Shown here: positions 16,976 through 24,800 of the stretch, piece after piece | Layout: the number at the start of each line of letters is the position of its first letter | Numbering within the stretch: the first letter of the stretch is position 1 | Source of the DNA: G963665185 sp049723905 | GTDB taxonomy: Bacteria > Desulfobacterota > Desulfovibrionia > Desulfovibrionales > Desulfovibrionaceae | Reading direction: 5' to 3' | Assembly (NCBI RefSeq): GCF_049723905.1 | Contig: NZ_JBJKFD010000001.1 | Location: 124,001-188,000 of the forward strand | DNA: 64,000 bases | Notes under the pieces: generated by a model | The model's database searches: none | The model's input: the letters and a program-made list of their open reading frames with translations, nothing else | What the model was told of the DNA's origin: nothing | Made by a program: the position numbers and the translations under genes

Positions 16976-17662
16976 ATGGACACCCTTTTTTGGAGTGTGC
17001 TCACCGAATCTTCCGTTGTCATCCAGCTCGTCATGCTGCTTCTGGTTCTCATGTCGTTGGCCAGTTGGAGCGTTATCTTTTTTAAGTTTGTAACGCTGAT
17101 CAAAGCAAAAAAACGGGCAGTTGCCGACTTTAAAACCTTTCAAGACGCAGGCGACCTGAGCGAGGCCATGCAGGCCATCAAGGACCGCCGTTCGAATATT
17201 TTCCAGATAGGCTATATGGCAGTGCGTGAACTGCGCAAGCTGGAACGGGCCAAGCTGGACGAAGGCGTCAAAGGAAAGCTGGCTCTGGACAACGTGCGCC
17301 GGACCCTCCGGCAGGGCGTCAGTTCGGAAATGTCCAATTTGGGCGCGGCTCTGCCGCTGCTTTCCACCTGCGCCAACGCCGCTCCTTTTCTTGGCCTGTT
17401 CGGCACGGTGTGGGGCATCATGCGGTCGTTCCATGCCATCGGCCTGATGAAGACCGCGTCCCTGGCCGTTGTCGGCCCCGGTATTGCCGAGGCCTTGAGC
17501 ACCACCGTCGTCGGCCTGTCCGTCGCCATTCCGGCGGCCATTGCCTACAACGTCTTTGTGGGGCTGTTGGGCCGCGTGGAAATTGAATTGGTCAACTTTG
17601 CTGGTGAATTTCTCAACCGCATGCAGCGTGAACTCGGCCTGGGTGCCGATTCCGCCGAATAA
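16976..17662 (+). CDS. tolQ: Tol-Pal proton channel subunit TolQ
   Basis: 228 residues. An N-terminal helix (VIQLVMLLLVLMSLASWSVIFF) and two later helices bracket the conserved MotA/TolQ/ExbB core: GTVWGIMRSFHAIG and VGPGIAEALSTTVVGLSVAIPAAIAYN. TolQ forms a pentameric inner-membrane channel around TolR that turns the proton gradient into force on TolA. It is the first of five Tol-Pal genes. No ybgC thioesterase gene lies upstream. Confidence 0.95.
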   Translation: MDTLFWSVLTESSVVIQLVMLLLVLMSLASWSVIFFKFVTLIKAKKRAVADFKTFQDAGDLSEAMQAIKDRRSNIFQIGYMAVRELRKLERAKLDEGVKGKLALDNVRRTLRQGVSSEMSNLGAALPLLSTCANAAPFLGLFGTVWGIMRSFHAIGLMKTASLAVVGPGIAEALSTTVVGLSVAIPAAIAYNVFVGLLGRVEIELVNFAGEFLNRMQRELGLGADSAE

Positions 17663-17674
17663 TCGGAGGGCCCC

Positions 17675-18094
17675 ATGTCCTTTGATTACCAGAGCAAGCG
17701 CGAGTACATGGCGGACATCAACCTCACGCCCCTTGTGGACGTGGTGTTCGTGCTGCTGATCATTTTTATGGTGACTGCGCCGCTGATGACACAGGGCGTT
17801 GATGTGGAATTGCCCCAAACCCGTACGGTCAAGAATCTGCCCATGGATACCAGCCATGTGGTGCTGAGCGTCAAAAAGGACGGAAGCGTCTTTTTGGACG
17901 AGTACGAAGTTCCGCAGGACCGGCTGGAGCAGGATCTCAAACGGCTTGTGACCACAGCCGGAAAGTCCCTGTACCTACGTGCCGACAAGCAGACGCCCTA
18001 TGGCGAGGTTGTCCGCGTGATGGGTGAAATCAAGGCTGCCGGAATCGAGAAGATCGGTGTGGTGGCCGAAGAGGACAAAAAGAAATCAAAATGA
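17675..18094 (+). CDS. tolR: Tol-Pal proton channel subunit TolR
   Basis: 139 residues with CGGAGGG before the ATG. The single membrane helix contains the proton-carrying Asp in INLTPLVDVVFVLLIIFMVT. The periplasmic part ends in LYLRADKQTPYGEVVRVMGE, as in ExbD/TolR proteins. It lies 12 bases after tolQ. Confidence 0.95.
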   Translation: MSFDYQSKREYMADINLTPLVDVVFVLLIIFMVTAPLMTQGVDVELPQTRTVKNLPMDTSHVVLSVKKDGSVFLDEYEVPQDRLEQDLKRLVTTAGKSLYLRADKQTPYGEVVRVMGEIKAAGIEKIGVVAEEDKKKSK

Positions 18095-18164
18095 GCATTC
18101 TGCCTGCAAGGCTATATGACTATCGGCTTTCGCGCGGAGTGTCCTTGATGAGGTGTCGGGTCTG

Positions 18165-18947
18165 ATGCGGCTGACCAGTATTCTTTTCTCCGTGCTTGTA
18201 CACGTTCTCGTGTTGGTGCTGGCTTTCTTTTGGAAGCCTGCCTCCACGGTGCATGTCCGGTTGGATGTGCCGTCGTACCAGGTGGATCTTGTTACCTTGG
18301 AAGCGCCCAAACCGGCGCCCAAGCCCAAGGCTGTGCCCAAGCCCGAGCCCGAGGTCAAAAAGCCCGAACCTCCCAAGCCGAAACCCGAACCCAAGGTCAA
18401 ACCCCAGCCAAAACCGGAACCCAAGCCCAAGCCGCAGGACATCAGCGCCAAAAAGGTGAAGAAGAAAAAACGTCCCAAGCCCAAGCCGCGCGAAAATCCC
18501 AAGGATGTTCTCGCCAAAGCGCTCAAGTCTGCCAAGGCGGATGCGGCCCGCAAGGAAAAGGCGGAGCGCAATGCCCTGGCCAACGAGCTCAAAAACCTGC
18601 GCAGTCAGGTTAAAAAGGATGACGAACAAAGGGCTTCTTCCGGGCAGGGCGAGGCAGTGGCCTCGGGAGCCGAAGCGGTTTATGCCGGTATTGTTGAAGG
18701 TTTGATCAAACAGAACTGGCGCTATCCGGCCATTACATCCAGCGCCTATTTGACCTGCGTTGTCCAGGTGGATCTTGCACCCGACGGCACGATTACGGGC
18801 AGTCGGATTCTGCGTTCCTCTGGCCGGGGCGATTTCGACTCCTCCGCATTGCGCGCGGTGCAGGAGACGCAAACCCTGCCGGAGCCTCCGGGCCACGACA
18901 TCAAAACAATTCAGATCAACTTCAACTTGCAGGAGTTGTTGGATTAA
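18165..18947 (+). CDS. tolA: TolA-like energy transducer
   Basis: 260 residues from the ATG at 18165; a GTG at 18153 would add four. A single N-terminal helix (ILFSVLVHVLVLVLAFF) anchors it in the inner membrane. A Pro/Lys/Glu-rich region (about residues 45-120) and a charged helix can span the periplasm. The C-terminal ~90 residues (IVEGLIKQNWRYPAI, then VQVDLAPDGTITGSRIL) form the TonB/TolA domain that contacts TolB or Pal. It is shorter than the E. coli protein. Position between tolR and tolB supports TolA rather than TonB. Confidence 0.88.
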   Translation: MRLTSILFSVLVHVLVLVLAFFWKPASTVHVRLDVPSYQVDLVTLEAPKPAPKPKAVPKPEPEVKKPEPPKPKPEPKVKPQPKPEPKPKPQDISAKKVKKKKRPKPKPRENPKDVLAKALKSAKADAARKEKAERNALANELKNLRSQVKKDDEQRASSGQGEAVASGAEAVYAGIVEGLIKQNWRYPAITSSAYLTCVVQVDLAPDGTITGSRILRSSGRGDFDSSALRAVQETQTLPEPPGHDIKTIQINFNLQELLD

Positions 18948-18957
18948 ACGAGGTATT

Positions 18958-20277
18958 ATGCGTTTAAGACTCTTTTTCAACACCCTTGTTCTGTGTTTTT
19001 GCCTGCTTTGGGCAGGAGCCGCGCCAGCCATGGCCGCCCGGGTGCTGACCGTGGACATCCACGGCCCCGGACAGAACAAGGCGAATATCTATTTGGCCCC
19101 GGCCTTTGCGCAAGAGGGAACAACCCTGCCCTCCATGTCTCCCAAGCTGGCAGAGGCCATTCGGAACGACCTGGCTTATCTTCCTTTTCTGTCTCCCGAG
19201 TTGCCAGAGAACATCCTGGGCGGTCCCAAACTGAAGGGAGCTACAAGCAAATACATCGATTTCAAGCGGTTTCAGCTGAGCAAGGTGGACCTGCTGGTCT
19301 CTACGGTATGGACCGAAACCCTTGGCGAACAGAGCGTGGAACTGCGCGTATATGAAGTCTTTTCCGGGAATCTGTTTCTGGGCAAGGCCTATTCCAATAT
19401 CGGCCCGGACAATGTGACGCTTGTGGCCGATCGTTTTTGCGCCGATCTGATGAAGGCCCTGACCGGGCAGGAAGGTTTTTTCTCGTCCAGTCTGGTGTTT
19501 TCCAGAAACCAAGGAAAGCAGCGCACCATCTGGCGCGTCAGCGCCACCGGCCGCAAGCTGCGCCAGTTGACCCAGGACGAAGGCAAGGCGTTGAGTCCGT
19601 CCTTTTCCCCGGATGGCAAGCGGGTGGTCTTTTCCTACGTAAGCCGGAACGGGCACAGGCTGGGCGTGTGGGAAAAGGGGCAGAAGACCAGGCTCCTCAA
19701 ACTGCGCGGCAATTCCGTCATCGGCCCCACGTTTACTCCAAACGGCAATATCGCGCTGACCCTGGATATGACCGGCCAGCCCGATATTTATCTGTTGGGA
19801 CCCGATTACAAGGTGGTGCAGGAACTCGCCAAAAGCTGGGCCATCGACGTTTCCCCGTCGTTCGACAGCAGCGGCAAGCTCATGGCCTTTACTTCGGGCC
19901 GGGCGGGCAACCCGCACATCTTCCTGCTGAATAGGGAAACCAAAGAGGTCCGCCGCATTACTTATGATGGAAAATACAACACCAGCCCCAGCCTGAGCCC
20001 GGACGGACGGCTGATTGTCTTTTCCAGGGATTCGTCCGAGGGGCACCGTTTGTTTTTGCACGATCTGGCCAGCGGCAGGGAAAAGCAGCTGACTTTCGGA
20101 CCGGGCAGTGACGAGACCCCTGCTTTTTCTCCCGACGGGTACCACATTGTTTTTGCTTCCAGCCGAAGCGGGGAGTACAAGCTCTACATGACCACCCGCT
20201 ATGGAGATCCTGCCGTGCTTGTGAATACCGGGCCGGGAGACGCCAAGTCGCCTGCCTGGGGACCCGCGATGGACTGA
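18958..20277 (+). CDS. tolB: Tol-Pal periplasmic beta-propeller TolB
   Basis: 439 residues from the ATG at 18958; a longer frame starts inside tolA. A clear signal peptide ends at GAAPAMA. An N-terminal alpha/beta domain is followed by the six-bladed propeller with repeated SFSPDGKRVVFSY, SFDSSGKLMAFTS, SLSPDGRLIVFSR and AFSPDGYHIVFAS blades. TolB binds Pal and TolA in the periplasm. It starts ten bases after tolA. Confidence 0.96.
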   Translation: MRLRLFFNTLVLCFCLLWAGAAPAMAARVLTVDIHGPGQNKANIYLAPAFAQEGTTLPSMSPKLAEAIRNDLAYLPFLSPELPENILGGPKLKGATSKYIDFKRFQLSKVDLLVSTVWTETLGEQSVELRVYEVFSGNLFLGKAYSNIGPDNVTLVADRFCADLMKALTGQEGFFSSSLVFSRNQGKQRTIWRVSATGRKLRQLTQDEGKALSPSFSPDGKRVVFSYVSRNGHRLGVWEKGQKTRLLKLRGNSVIGPTFTPNGNIALTLDMTGQPDIYLLGPDYKVVQELAKSWAIDVSPSFDSSGKLMAFTSGRAGNPHIFLLNRETKEVRRITYDGKYNTSPSLSPDGRLIVFSRDSSEGHRLFLHDLASGREKQLTFGPGSDETPAFSPDGYHIVFASSRSGEYKLYMTTRYGDPAVLVNTGPGDAKSPAWGPAMD

Positions 20278-20301
20278 GCAGGTCAATGATGCTACAGGGT
20301 G

Positions 20302-20402
20302 TGCACGGAAAGTGTTTCCGTGCAGCTGGGCATGACTTAGAGGGGTTGATTTTAATGCTGAAGCCGCTACAACGTAACATAGTGTTGCAATAATAAGCGG
20401 CT
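20302..20402 (+). other. Structured spacer between tolB and pal
   Basis: A perfect hairpin (TGCACGGAAA-GTG-TTTCCGTGCA, 20302-20324) lacks a U-tract. A second stem pairs AGCCGCT (20362-20368) with AGCGGCT (20396-20402). They may set the tolB/pal mRNA ratio; a separate pal promoter in this gap is possible but not evident. Confidence 0.45.
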
Positions 20403-20453
20403 GTTCCCCCCTAGGGGCTTACAACAGAAAAGCCGGATTAGAAGGAGGCCTTG

Positions 20454-21059
20454 ATGAAAGCCGTTATCCGCATGATACTGATTGTCGCCGCTGTTGCGGC
20501 TCTTGCCTTTGCCGCCGGTTGCGGTTCCAAAACGAAAGTTGAATCCACCCCTCCCGGTGTGACCGGCGTTAAGCACACCGGTCCGTCCGCTGCGGAACTG
20601 GAACGTGATAAGCAAGCCGAGCTTGCTGCTGCCAAAGAACGTGAGCTGGAAGAACAGCGCCTGCGCGAACAGCAGGACGAAGAACTTCGGGCCCAGAAGG
20701 CCGAGGCCTACACCATGGCAGTCGAAGAAGTCGGCAATATGATCCACTTTGATTTCGACTCCTATCAGCTCAAGCCCGAAGCTCGCGAGCTTTTGCAGCG
20801 CAAGGCGGAATACCTGAAAAGCTTTCCGCAGCTGCGTCTGGTAGTGGAAGGGTACTGCGATGATCGCGGCACCGAAGAATACAACCTTGCCCTAGGTGAG
20901 CGCCGTGCACGCGCCGCCTACGAGTTCCTGGTCCTTTTGGGCATCTCGCCCGACCGTATGAGCATTGTCTCCTATGGTGAGGAAGATCCCGTTGATCCCG
21001 GCAATAACGAAGTCGCCTGGGCCAAGAACCGCCGCGACCAGTTCCGGATCATCAAATAG
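20454..21059 (+). CDS. pal: Peptidoglycan-associated lipoprotein Pal
   Basis: 201 residues from the ATG at 20454, with AAGGAGG upstream. The signal peptide ends in the lipobox FAAGC, so it is a lipoprotein. A charged coiled segment (ELERDKQAELAAAKERELEE...) leads to an OmpA-type peptidoglycan-binding domain with IHFDFDSYQLKPEA, VEGYCDDRGTEEYN and GERRARAAYEFL. Pal ties the outer membrane to the cell wall and is released by the TolA/TolB machine. It closes the Tol-Pal run. Confidence 0.96.
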   Translation: MKAVIRMILIVAAVAALAFAAGCGSKTKVESTPPGVTGVKHTGPSAAELERDKQAELAAAKERELEEQRLREQQDEELRAQKAEAYTMAVEEVGNMIHFDFDSYQLKPEARELLQRKAEYLKSFPQLRLVVEGYCDDRGTEEYNLALGERRARAAYEFLVLLGISPDRMSIVSYGEEDPVDPGNNEVAWAKNRRDQFRIIK

Positions 21060-21148
21060 GGCACACCCTGACGGGCTGAGGTCCGTTTCCCCCCAGCCGG
21101 GGGCAAGCTGGGGAGGATTTATCCTTCCGGGCTTGTGATACTGCGCCT

Positions 21149-21187
21149 TAACGGCCATGGCACTTGGTGTCGTGGCCGTTTTTTTTA
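21149..21187 (+). terminator. Terminator after pal
   Basis: ACGGCCATG pairs with CGTGGCCGT (one G-U pair) around an 11-base loop and is followed by eight Ts. Confidence 0.85.
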
Positions 21188-21227
21188 TACTTTTTTGTAT
21201 TTGAAAACGCATGAAGAAAGCGGTTTA

Positions 21228-21257
21228 TTGACACTGCTCGGCGAAAGATACTACTCA
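21228..21257 (+). promoter_or_regulatory. Possible promoter of the FmdE-like gene
   Basis: A perfect TTGACA (21228-21233) lies ~70 bases before the start codon in an AT-rich region after the pal terminator. The -10 element is poorly defined (TACTCA at 18-base spacing), so the call rests on the -35 box. Confidence 0.3.
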
Positions 21258-21304
21258 CAATGGGTGTTATTAATTAAAAAATAATATTCAATGGAGCGCT
21301 AAAA

Positions 21305-22381
21305 ATGAGAAGAGTTCGTCTTGGGAATCTCTCTGCCGTTCTTGCTGTTTTGTGCGTCCTGTTTGCCGCCGGATGCGCCACAAAACACGGCGTTACCGCG
21401 TACACCCCGGCCATGGAACAGGCCGCCACGACCATGCAGCAGGCTATGGACCACATAGGCGCAAAGCAGGGGGATACGAACCTTCTGGTGCTGACCAATG
21501 CTCCGTCTGTGCAGATGGGCGGACAACCGGCCCTTCCGTATATGGATGTGGCTATGCAGGTTACGGGATGCACGTTGGGGACGCGTTCGCTGCTCGCCAT
21601 CCAATCGGGGCCGACCGAGGCGCTTTGGTTTTCCTTGTATAACCGGGATAACGGCCAGCTTGGCTATATGGTGTCCGGCAAGTCCGGGTTCAAGGTGCAG
21701 TATGTGGACGCCAGCCCCCAGACCGTGCTCACAAGCAAGGGGTGGAGCCATGCAGCCAAGGGAATCATTGCACCCAACATGTTTCGTACAGTCGGTATCT
21801 CCCTGGTATGGGCGGCATCTCCCCCCTGGAACACTCTCAAGGCCATACAGCTGCACAACCACATCTGCCCCGGGCTTTCCGCCGGAATCGCCGTATCCGA
21901 GTACATAATGAAGAATCTTCCTCCCGCTCCGGGCGAAAAGGTCGTGTTTGTCGGCGCTCCGCCGTTCTGCGCCATGGATGCCTACCAGATGTTTTTCGAC
22001 GCCACGTCGGGAAAAAAGGGCTCCTTTTCCATGCTGGTGGGCAACGAGGTACTCAAGGAGCATGGCTACAAGAATTCTCCCGCCTGCATCTATCTGCGTG
22101 TGAATCCCAAAAAGGATACCTGCAAGGGTGCCATACTTACTTTCGATTTTGACAAGGCTGCCGGACTTGCCGGACTCACATACGCGGACCTCTCCCCCAA
22201 GGGCGGTCCCTCCAATCCCATGTTCTACATTTCCCGTGTGAAAATTGCCCGTGTGCTGGCCGGGCTGAGCACAAAACGGAAAATGGGGCTGGTTGCCGTG
22301 GACAAGACGTTCGAAGGAAACGCGGAGCTTGCCCAGTTTATTGAAAATGCCAATGCCGATCCGTACGGTTTTGCCCGTTAA
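21305..22381 (+). CDS. FmdE-like domain lipoprotein
   Basis: 358 residues with GGAG upstream. The signal peptide ends in a lipobox (LFAAGC), so the protein should be a lipoprotein outside the inner membrane. The middle contains HNHICPGLSAGIAVSEY, the metal-binding motif of the FmdE family (named for a formylmethanofuran dehydrogenase subunit). Further Cys residues occur in GAPPFCAMDAY and KKDTCKGAIL. FmdE-like proteins are often linked to molybdenum enzymes or metal handling, but an exported copy must act differently. It stands alone between two terminators. The biochemical role is unknown. Confidence 0.75.
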   Translation: MRRVRLGNLSAVLAVLCVLFAAGCATKHGVTAYTPAMEQAATTMQQAMDHIGAKQGDTNLLVLTNAPSVQMGGQPALPYMDVAMQVTGCTLGTRSLLAIQSGPTEALWFSLYNRDNGQLGYMVSGKSGFKVQYVDASPQTVLTSKGWSHAAKGIIAPNMFRTVGISLVWAASPPWNTLKAIQLHNHICPGLSAGIAVSEYIMKNLPPAPGEKVVFVGAPPFCAMDAYQMFFDATSGKKGSFSMLVGNEVLKEHGYKNSPACIYLRVNPKKDTCKGAILTFDFDKAAGLAGLTYADLSPKGGPSNPMFYISRVKIARVLAGLSTKRKMGLVAVDKTFEGNAELAQFIENANADPYGFAR

Positions 22382-22440
22382 AAGGTTCGGCTTGCTGCCC
22401 CATCAGAATCGGCCGACCGCCGCTGCTGAAGAGTGAATGA

Positions 22441-22477
22441 AAAATCCCCCACTGGAAAGTTTCCGGCGGGGGATTTT
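22441..22477. terminator. Bidirectional terminator between converging genes
   Basis: AAAATCCCCC pairs with GGGGGATTTT, with an inner GGAA/TTCC stem. It separates the FmdE-like gene (plus) from the binding-protein gene (minus). Confidence 0.75.
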
Positions 22478-22520
22478 GTTTGTCTGTGATTGTGCCTGAG
22501 CTTGTGTCTGGGCGGGGCAG

Positions 22521-23312
22521 TTATTTTGAAGCGTTTTCCCTGCCCACCTTGAGCAGCACCTGATATTCATCCGGGTCTGAATTGCCGAACCAGCGCGTGT
22601 AGAGCATGTCGTACACATTGGATTTGAGAATGCGCTGCATGCCCTCGCTGATAGCCTTGGCAAGTTCCGGTTGCTGCGTGGCTACCGGGAAATAAAGCAT
22701 GTCCGAATAGAGCGGGGTGTCGAGCAGCCGCAGATTGTGCAGCTTGAATTTGCGTATGTTGTACAGAGCGGTCTTTTTTGCCCCGCAGAACGCATCTGCC
22801 TTGCCGTCCGCCATGGCGCGCAGCGCGTCAGTCTCCGAAGGGTAGAGAAGCACGCTTATATTGCCCAGGCGTTCCAGAATATTTTGAGATAGAGAGCCTT
22901 TTTGCGTAGCCACTGTAATACCTTTGAGGTCGGAACGCGCCATAATGGGGCTTTTTTCCGGCACGACAACAGTTACGTCGAAGCGTGCATACGGATAGTC
23001 GGGGAAGATGTAGAGCTTTTCGCGTTCCACTGTCTTTCCCATTCCCGCGCTGACGTCGATGGTTCCGGCGGCCAGATTTCTTTGCACCTGGGCCCATTCT
23101 CCGGGAGCTGCGGAAATTCTGTAGTTGGAACCGGTAAGGGCGGCATAAAGCACATCCAGGGCAAAGCCGGAGGGTTGTTTACCCTCCATGTATGTCTGCG
23201 GGGGGAAGTGTTGATCAAATCCGAATTCAATGAGTTCCTGTACCGCGTGGGCAGGGATGGCCGTCATGGCGCAGCAGGCAAGCAAAGCAAGAGTTGCTAT
23301 GATGGATCGCAT
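22521..23312 (-). CDS. Periplasmic substrate-binding protein, family 3 (amino-acid type)
   Basis: 263 residues with CGGAGG before the ATG and a signal peptide ending in PAHA. The two-lobed family 3 fold shows FGFDQHFPPQTYMEG, GFALDVLYAAL, GTIDVSAGMGKTVEREKLYIF, LKGITVATQKGSLS and ADAFCGAKKTA. These proteins bind amino acids or small organic acids. No permease or ATPase genes lie nearby, so it may be a stand-alone sensor or receptor component. The ligand is not predictable. Confidence 0.85.
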   Translation of the reverse strand: MRSIIATLALLACCAMTAIPAHAVQELIEFGFDQHFPPQTYMEGKQPSGFALDVLYAALTGSNYRISAAPGEWAQVQRNLAAGTIDVSAGMGKTVEREKLYIFPDYPYARFDVTVVVPEKSPIMARSDLKGITVATQKGSLSQNILERLGNISVLLYPSETDALRAMADGKADAFCGAKKTALYNIRKFKLHNLRLLDTPLYSDMLYFPVATQQPELAKAISEGMQRILKSNVYDMLYTRWFGNSDPDEYQVLLKVGRENASK

Positions 23313-23576
23313 AGAACCTCCGGTTTTTCATGGTATATAACCCTGCTAGATGGAAATGGGCAAGGTCTTGTTGCCTGCCGACTGCAGCTTGCAGGACGAC
23401 ATAGAACCAGTGGCATGTCTGCCTGTGGCGCGAAAGTTGGTGTCTTTTTACGCACAGATTTGGAGTTCGTTGAAATGTAACAGGATGGTGACCGCCTCTC
23501 TACAGTGCTGGGGCATAGGGATATTGCAAAGAAAAAGTGCAAGGCCCTGTAACTCATCAGACTGCGAGGTAGAGCC

Positions 23577-23921
23577 ATGAATGGAATTCAGCGGACGGAA
23601 ATCAGAAGGTTTCTCCAGGAAAGCATTCAAAATCTCAAAAGTGCTGAGGCCGAACTTGATCACTTGGAAAGCTGCGCCGACGACAACGAGTATGCCTCTC
23701 GTGTAAGCGAGTACAATATGAATCTCGTCATGCGCGAACGCGATGCACGGAAGCTGGGGGATCTTGAGGATGCCCTGCGGCGTATCGATGTGTACGACTT
23801 CGGATGCTGCGAAGAGTGCGGAGAAGACATCGGCCTGGCACGCCTGAAAGCGCAACCGACAGCCCGGTTGTGCGTCAGATGCCAGGAAGCCACGGAAAAG
23901 GAACTGGCCTACGTTATCTAG
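23577..23921 (+). CDS. DksA/TraR-family zinc-finger protein
   Basis: 114 residues. The N-terminal two thirds are helical with heptad-like charges. The C-terminal end has the four-Cys zinc finger CCEECG...CVRCQ. Known relatives insert their coiled coil into the RNA polymerase secondary channel and modulate ppGpp-responsive promoters. It is shorter than E. coli DksA (151 residues). The tip acidic motif is less obvious, so polymerase action is likely but not certain. It is transcribed alone. Confidence 0.85.
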   Translation: MNGIQRTEIRRFLQESIQNLKSAEAELDHLESCADDNEYASRVSEYNMNLVMRERDARKLGDLEDALRRIDVYDFGCCEECGEDIGLARLKAQPTARLCVRCQEATEKELAYVI

Positions 23922-24323
23922 TCGGAAGCCGTTTCCCTATTTGGTCTGACCCGAGTGCTGCCTGCGGAGGCGCGGCATGGATGTATCCTCTGCCGTGCGT
24001 TGTTCGCCTGCGGCGTGGATCGTCTGATCTTGTCTGACCTTGTCCCGGCCTGTCCATGGGGACTGCCGCGAGTGGTGGTCCTCCAGAAAATTGTTGGTCA
24101 TAACGTTGGGGGAGCGCGAGGCAAAGGCGGCCATGGTGCGAGTGAAGATAACGGGCAGTACTCAATTTGAGGTAGAGATGGAATAATAGGGAAAGCCGTG
24201 CGGGTGATGGTGTGAAAAATGAGGTTTGGGACGTTGGCAAATATAAGAGCTGTTGTTGACTTTGGTTTTCAATATCAATAGCGTAGCCTCGAAATATAAC
24301 CCAAAAAACGCCTTGGAGGCCGC
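23922..24323. other. Non-coding gap of 402 bases
   Basis: No reading frame with a plausible start or family match was found here, and no clear terminator or RNA gene. The last ~80 bases are AT-rich and probably hold the promoter for the gene at 24324, though its boxes are not clear. Confidence 0.45.
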
Positions 24324-24635
24324 ATGGAACGCATCAACCGCTTCGGCACGACCCGCGATATGATTATTCAGGAAATTGAGGAAGACAACAAAACCTATCT
24401 CCTGGCGATTGATTCAAAGGGGCTGTACTTCACCACCCCGGACCGGGTGGACGCTCAACTTGCCGATATAAACCGCTATGGCATCCGGCGCGGAGAGTTT
24501 GTGCAACGTTTGGAAAATTTGGGATATTCCCCGGTGGATATGTTTGAAGAGCACAAGAACAAAATCAAGGTTGTGACCCAGACGACCAAAAAGCTGATCA
24601 ACCCAATCAAAGCTTCCAAGCGTGGGCTGGTATAG
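24324..24635 (+). CDS. Small protein of unknown function
   Basis: 103 residues with TTGGAGG before the ATG. I do not recognise the family. The first half looks beta-rich (NKTYLLAIDSKGLYFTTPDR). The second half looks helical, with a basic tail (KVVTQTTKKLINPIKASKRG). There is no signal peptide or membrane helix, so it should be cytoplasmic. It converges on the RND pump gene. Good ribosome site and composition support a real gene. Confidence 0.65.
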   Translation: MERINRFGTTRDMIIQEIEEDNKTYLLAIDSKGLYFTTPDRVDAQLADINRYGIRRGEFVQRLENLGYSPVDMFEEHKNKIKVVTQTTKKLINPIKASKRGLV

Positions 24636-24800
24636 CGCTTCGGAAAATTCGTTTCGTCCGTGCGGCTTGCCGGTCGGTGTTGCTCTCCTCACTGCCGGAA
24701 GGCAGGCTCGCACGGAATAATGGGAAGCAGGCCTTTCCGGTGTCCATTGAGGAGCTGTGGGAAAGCCCATTGGCGCCAGCCAAAAAATGTGTCCCGCCAA

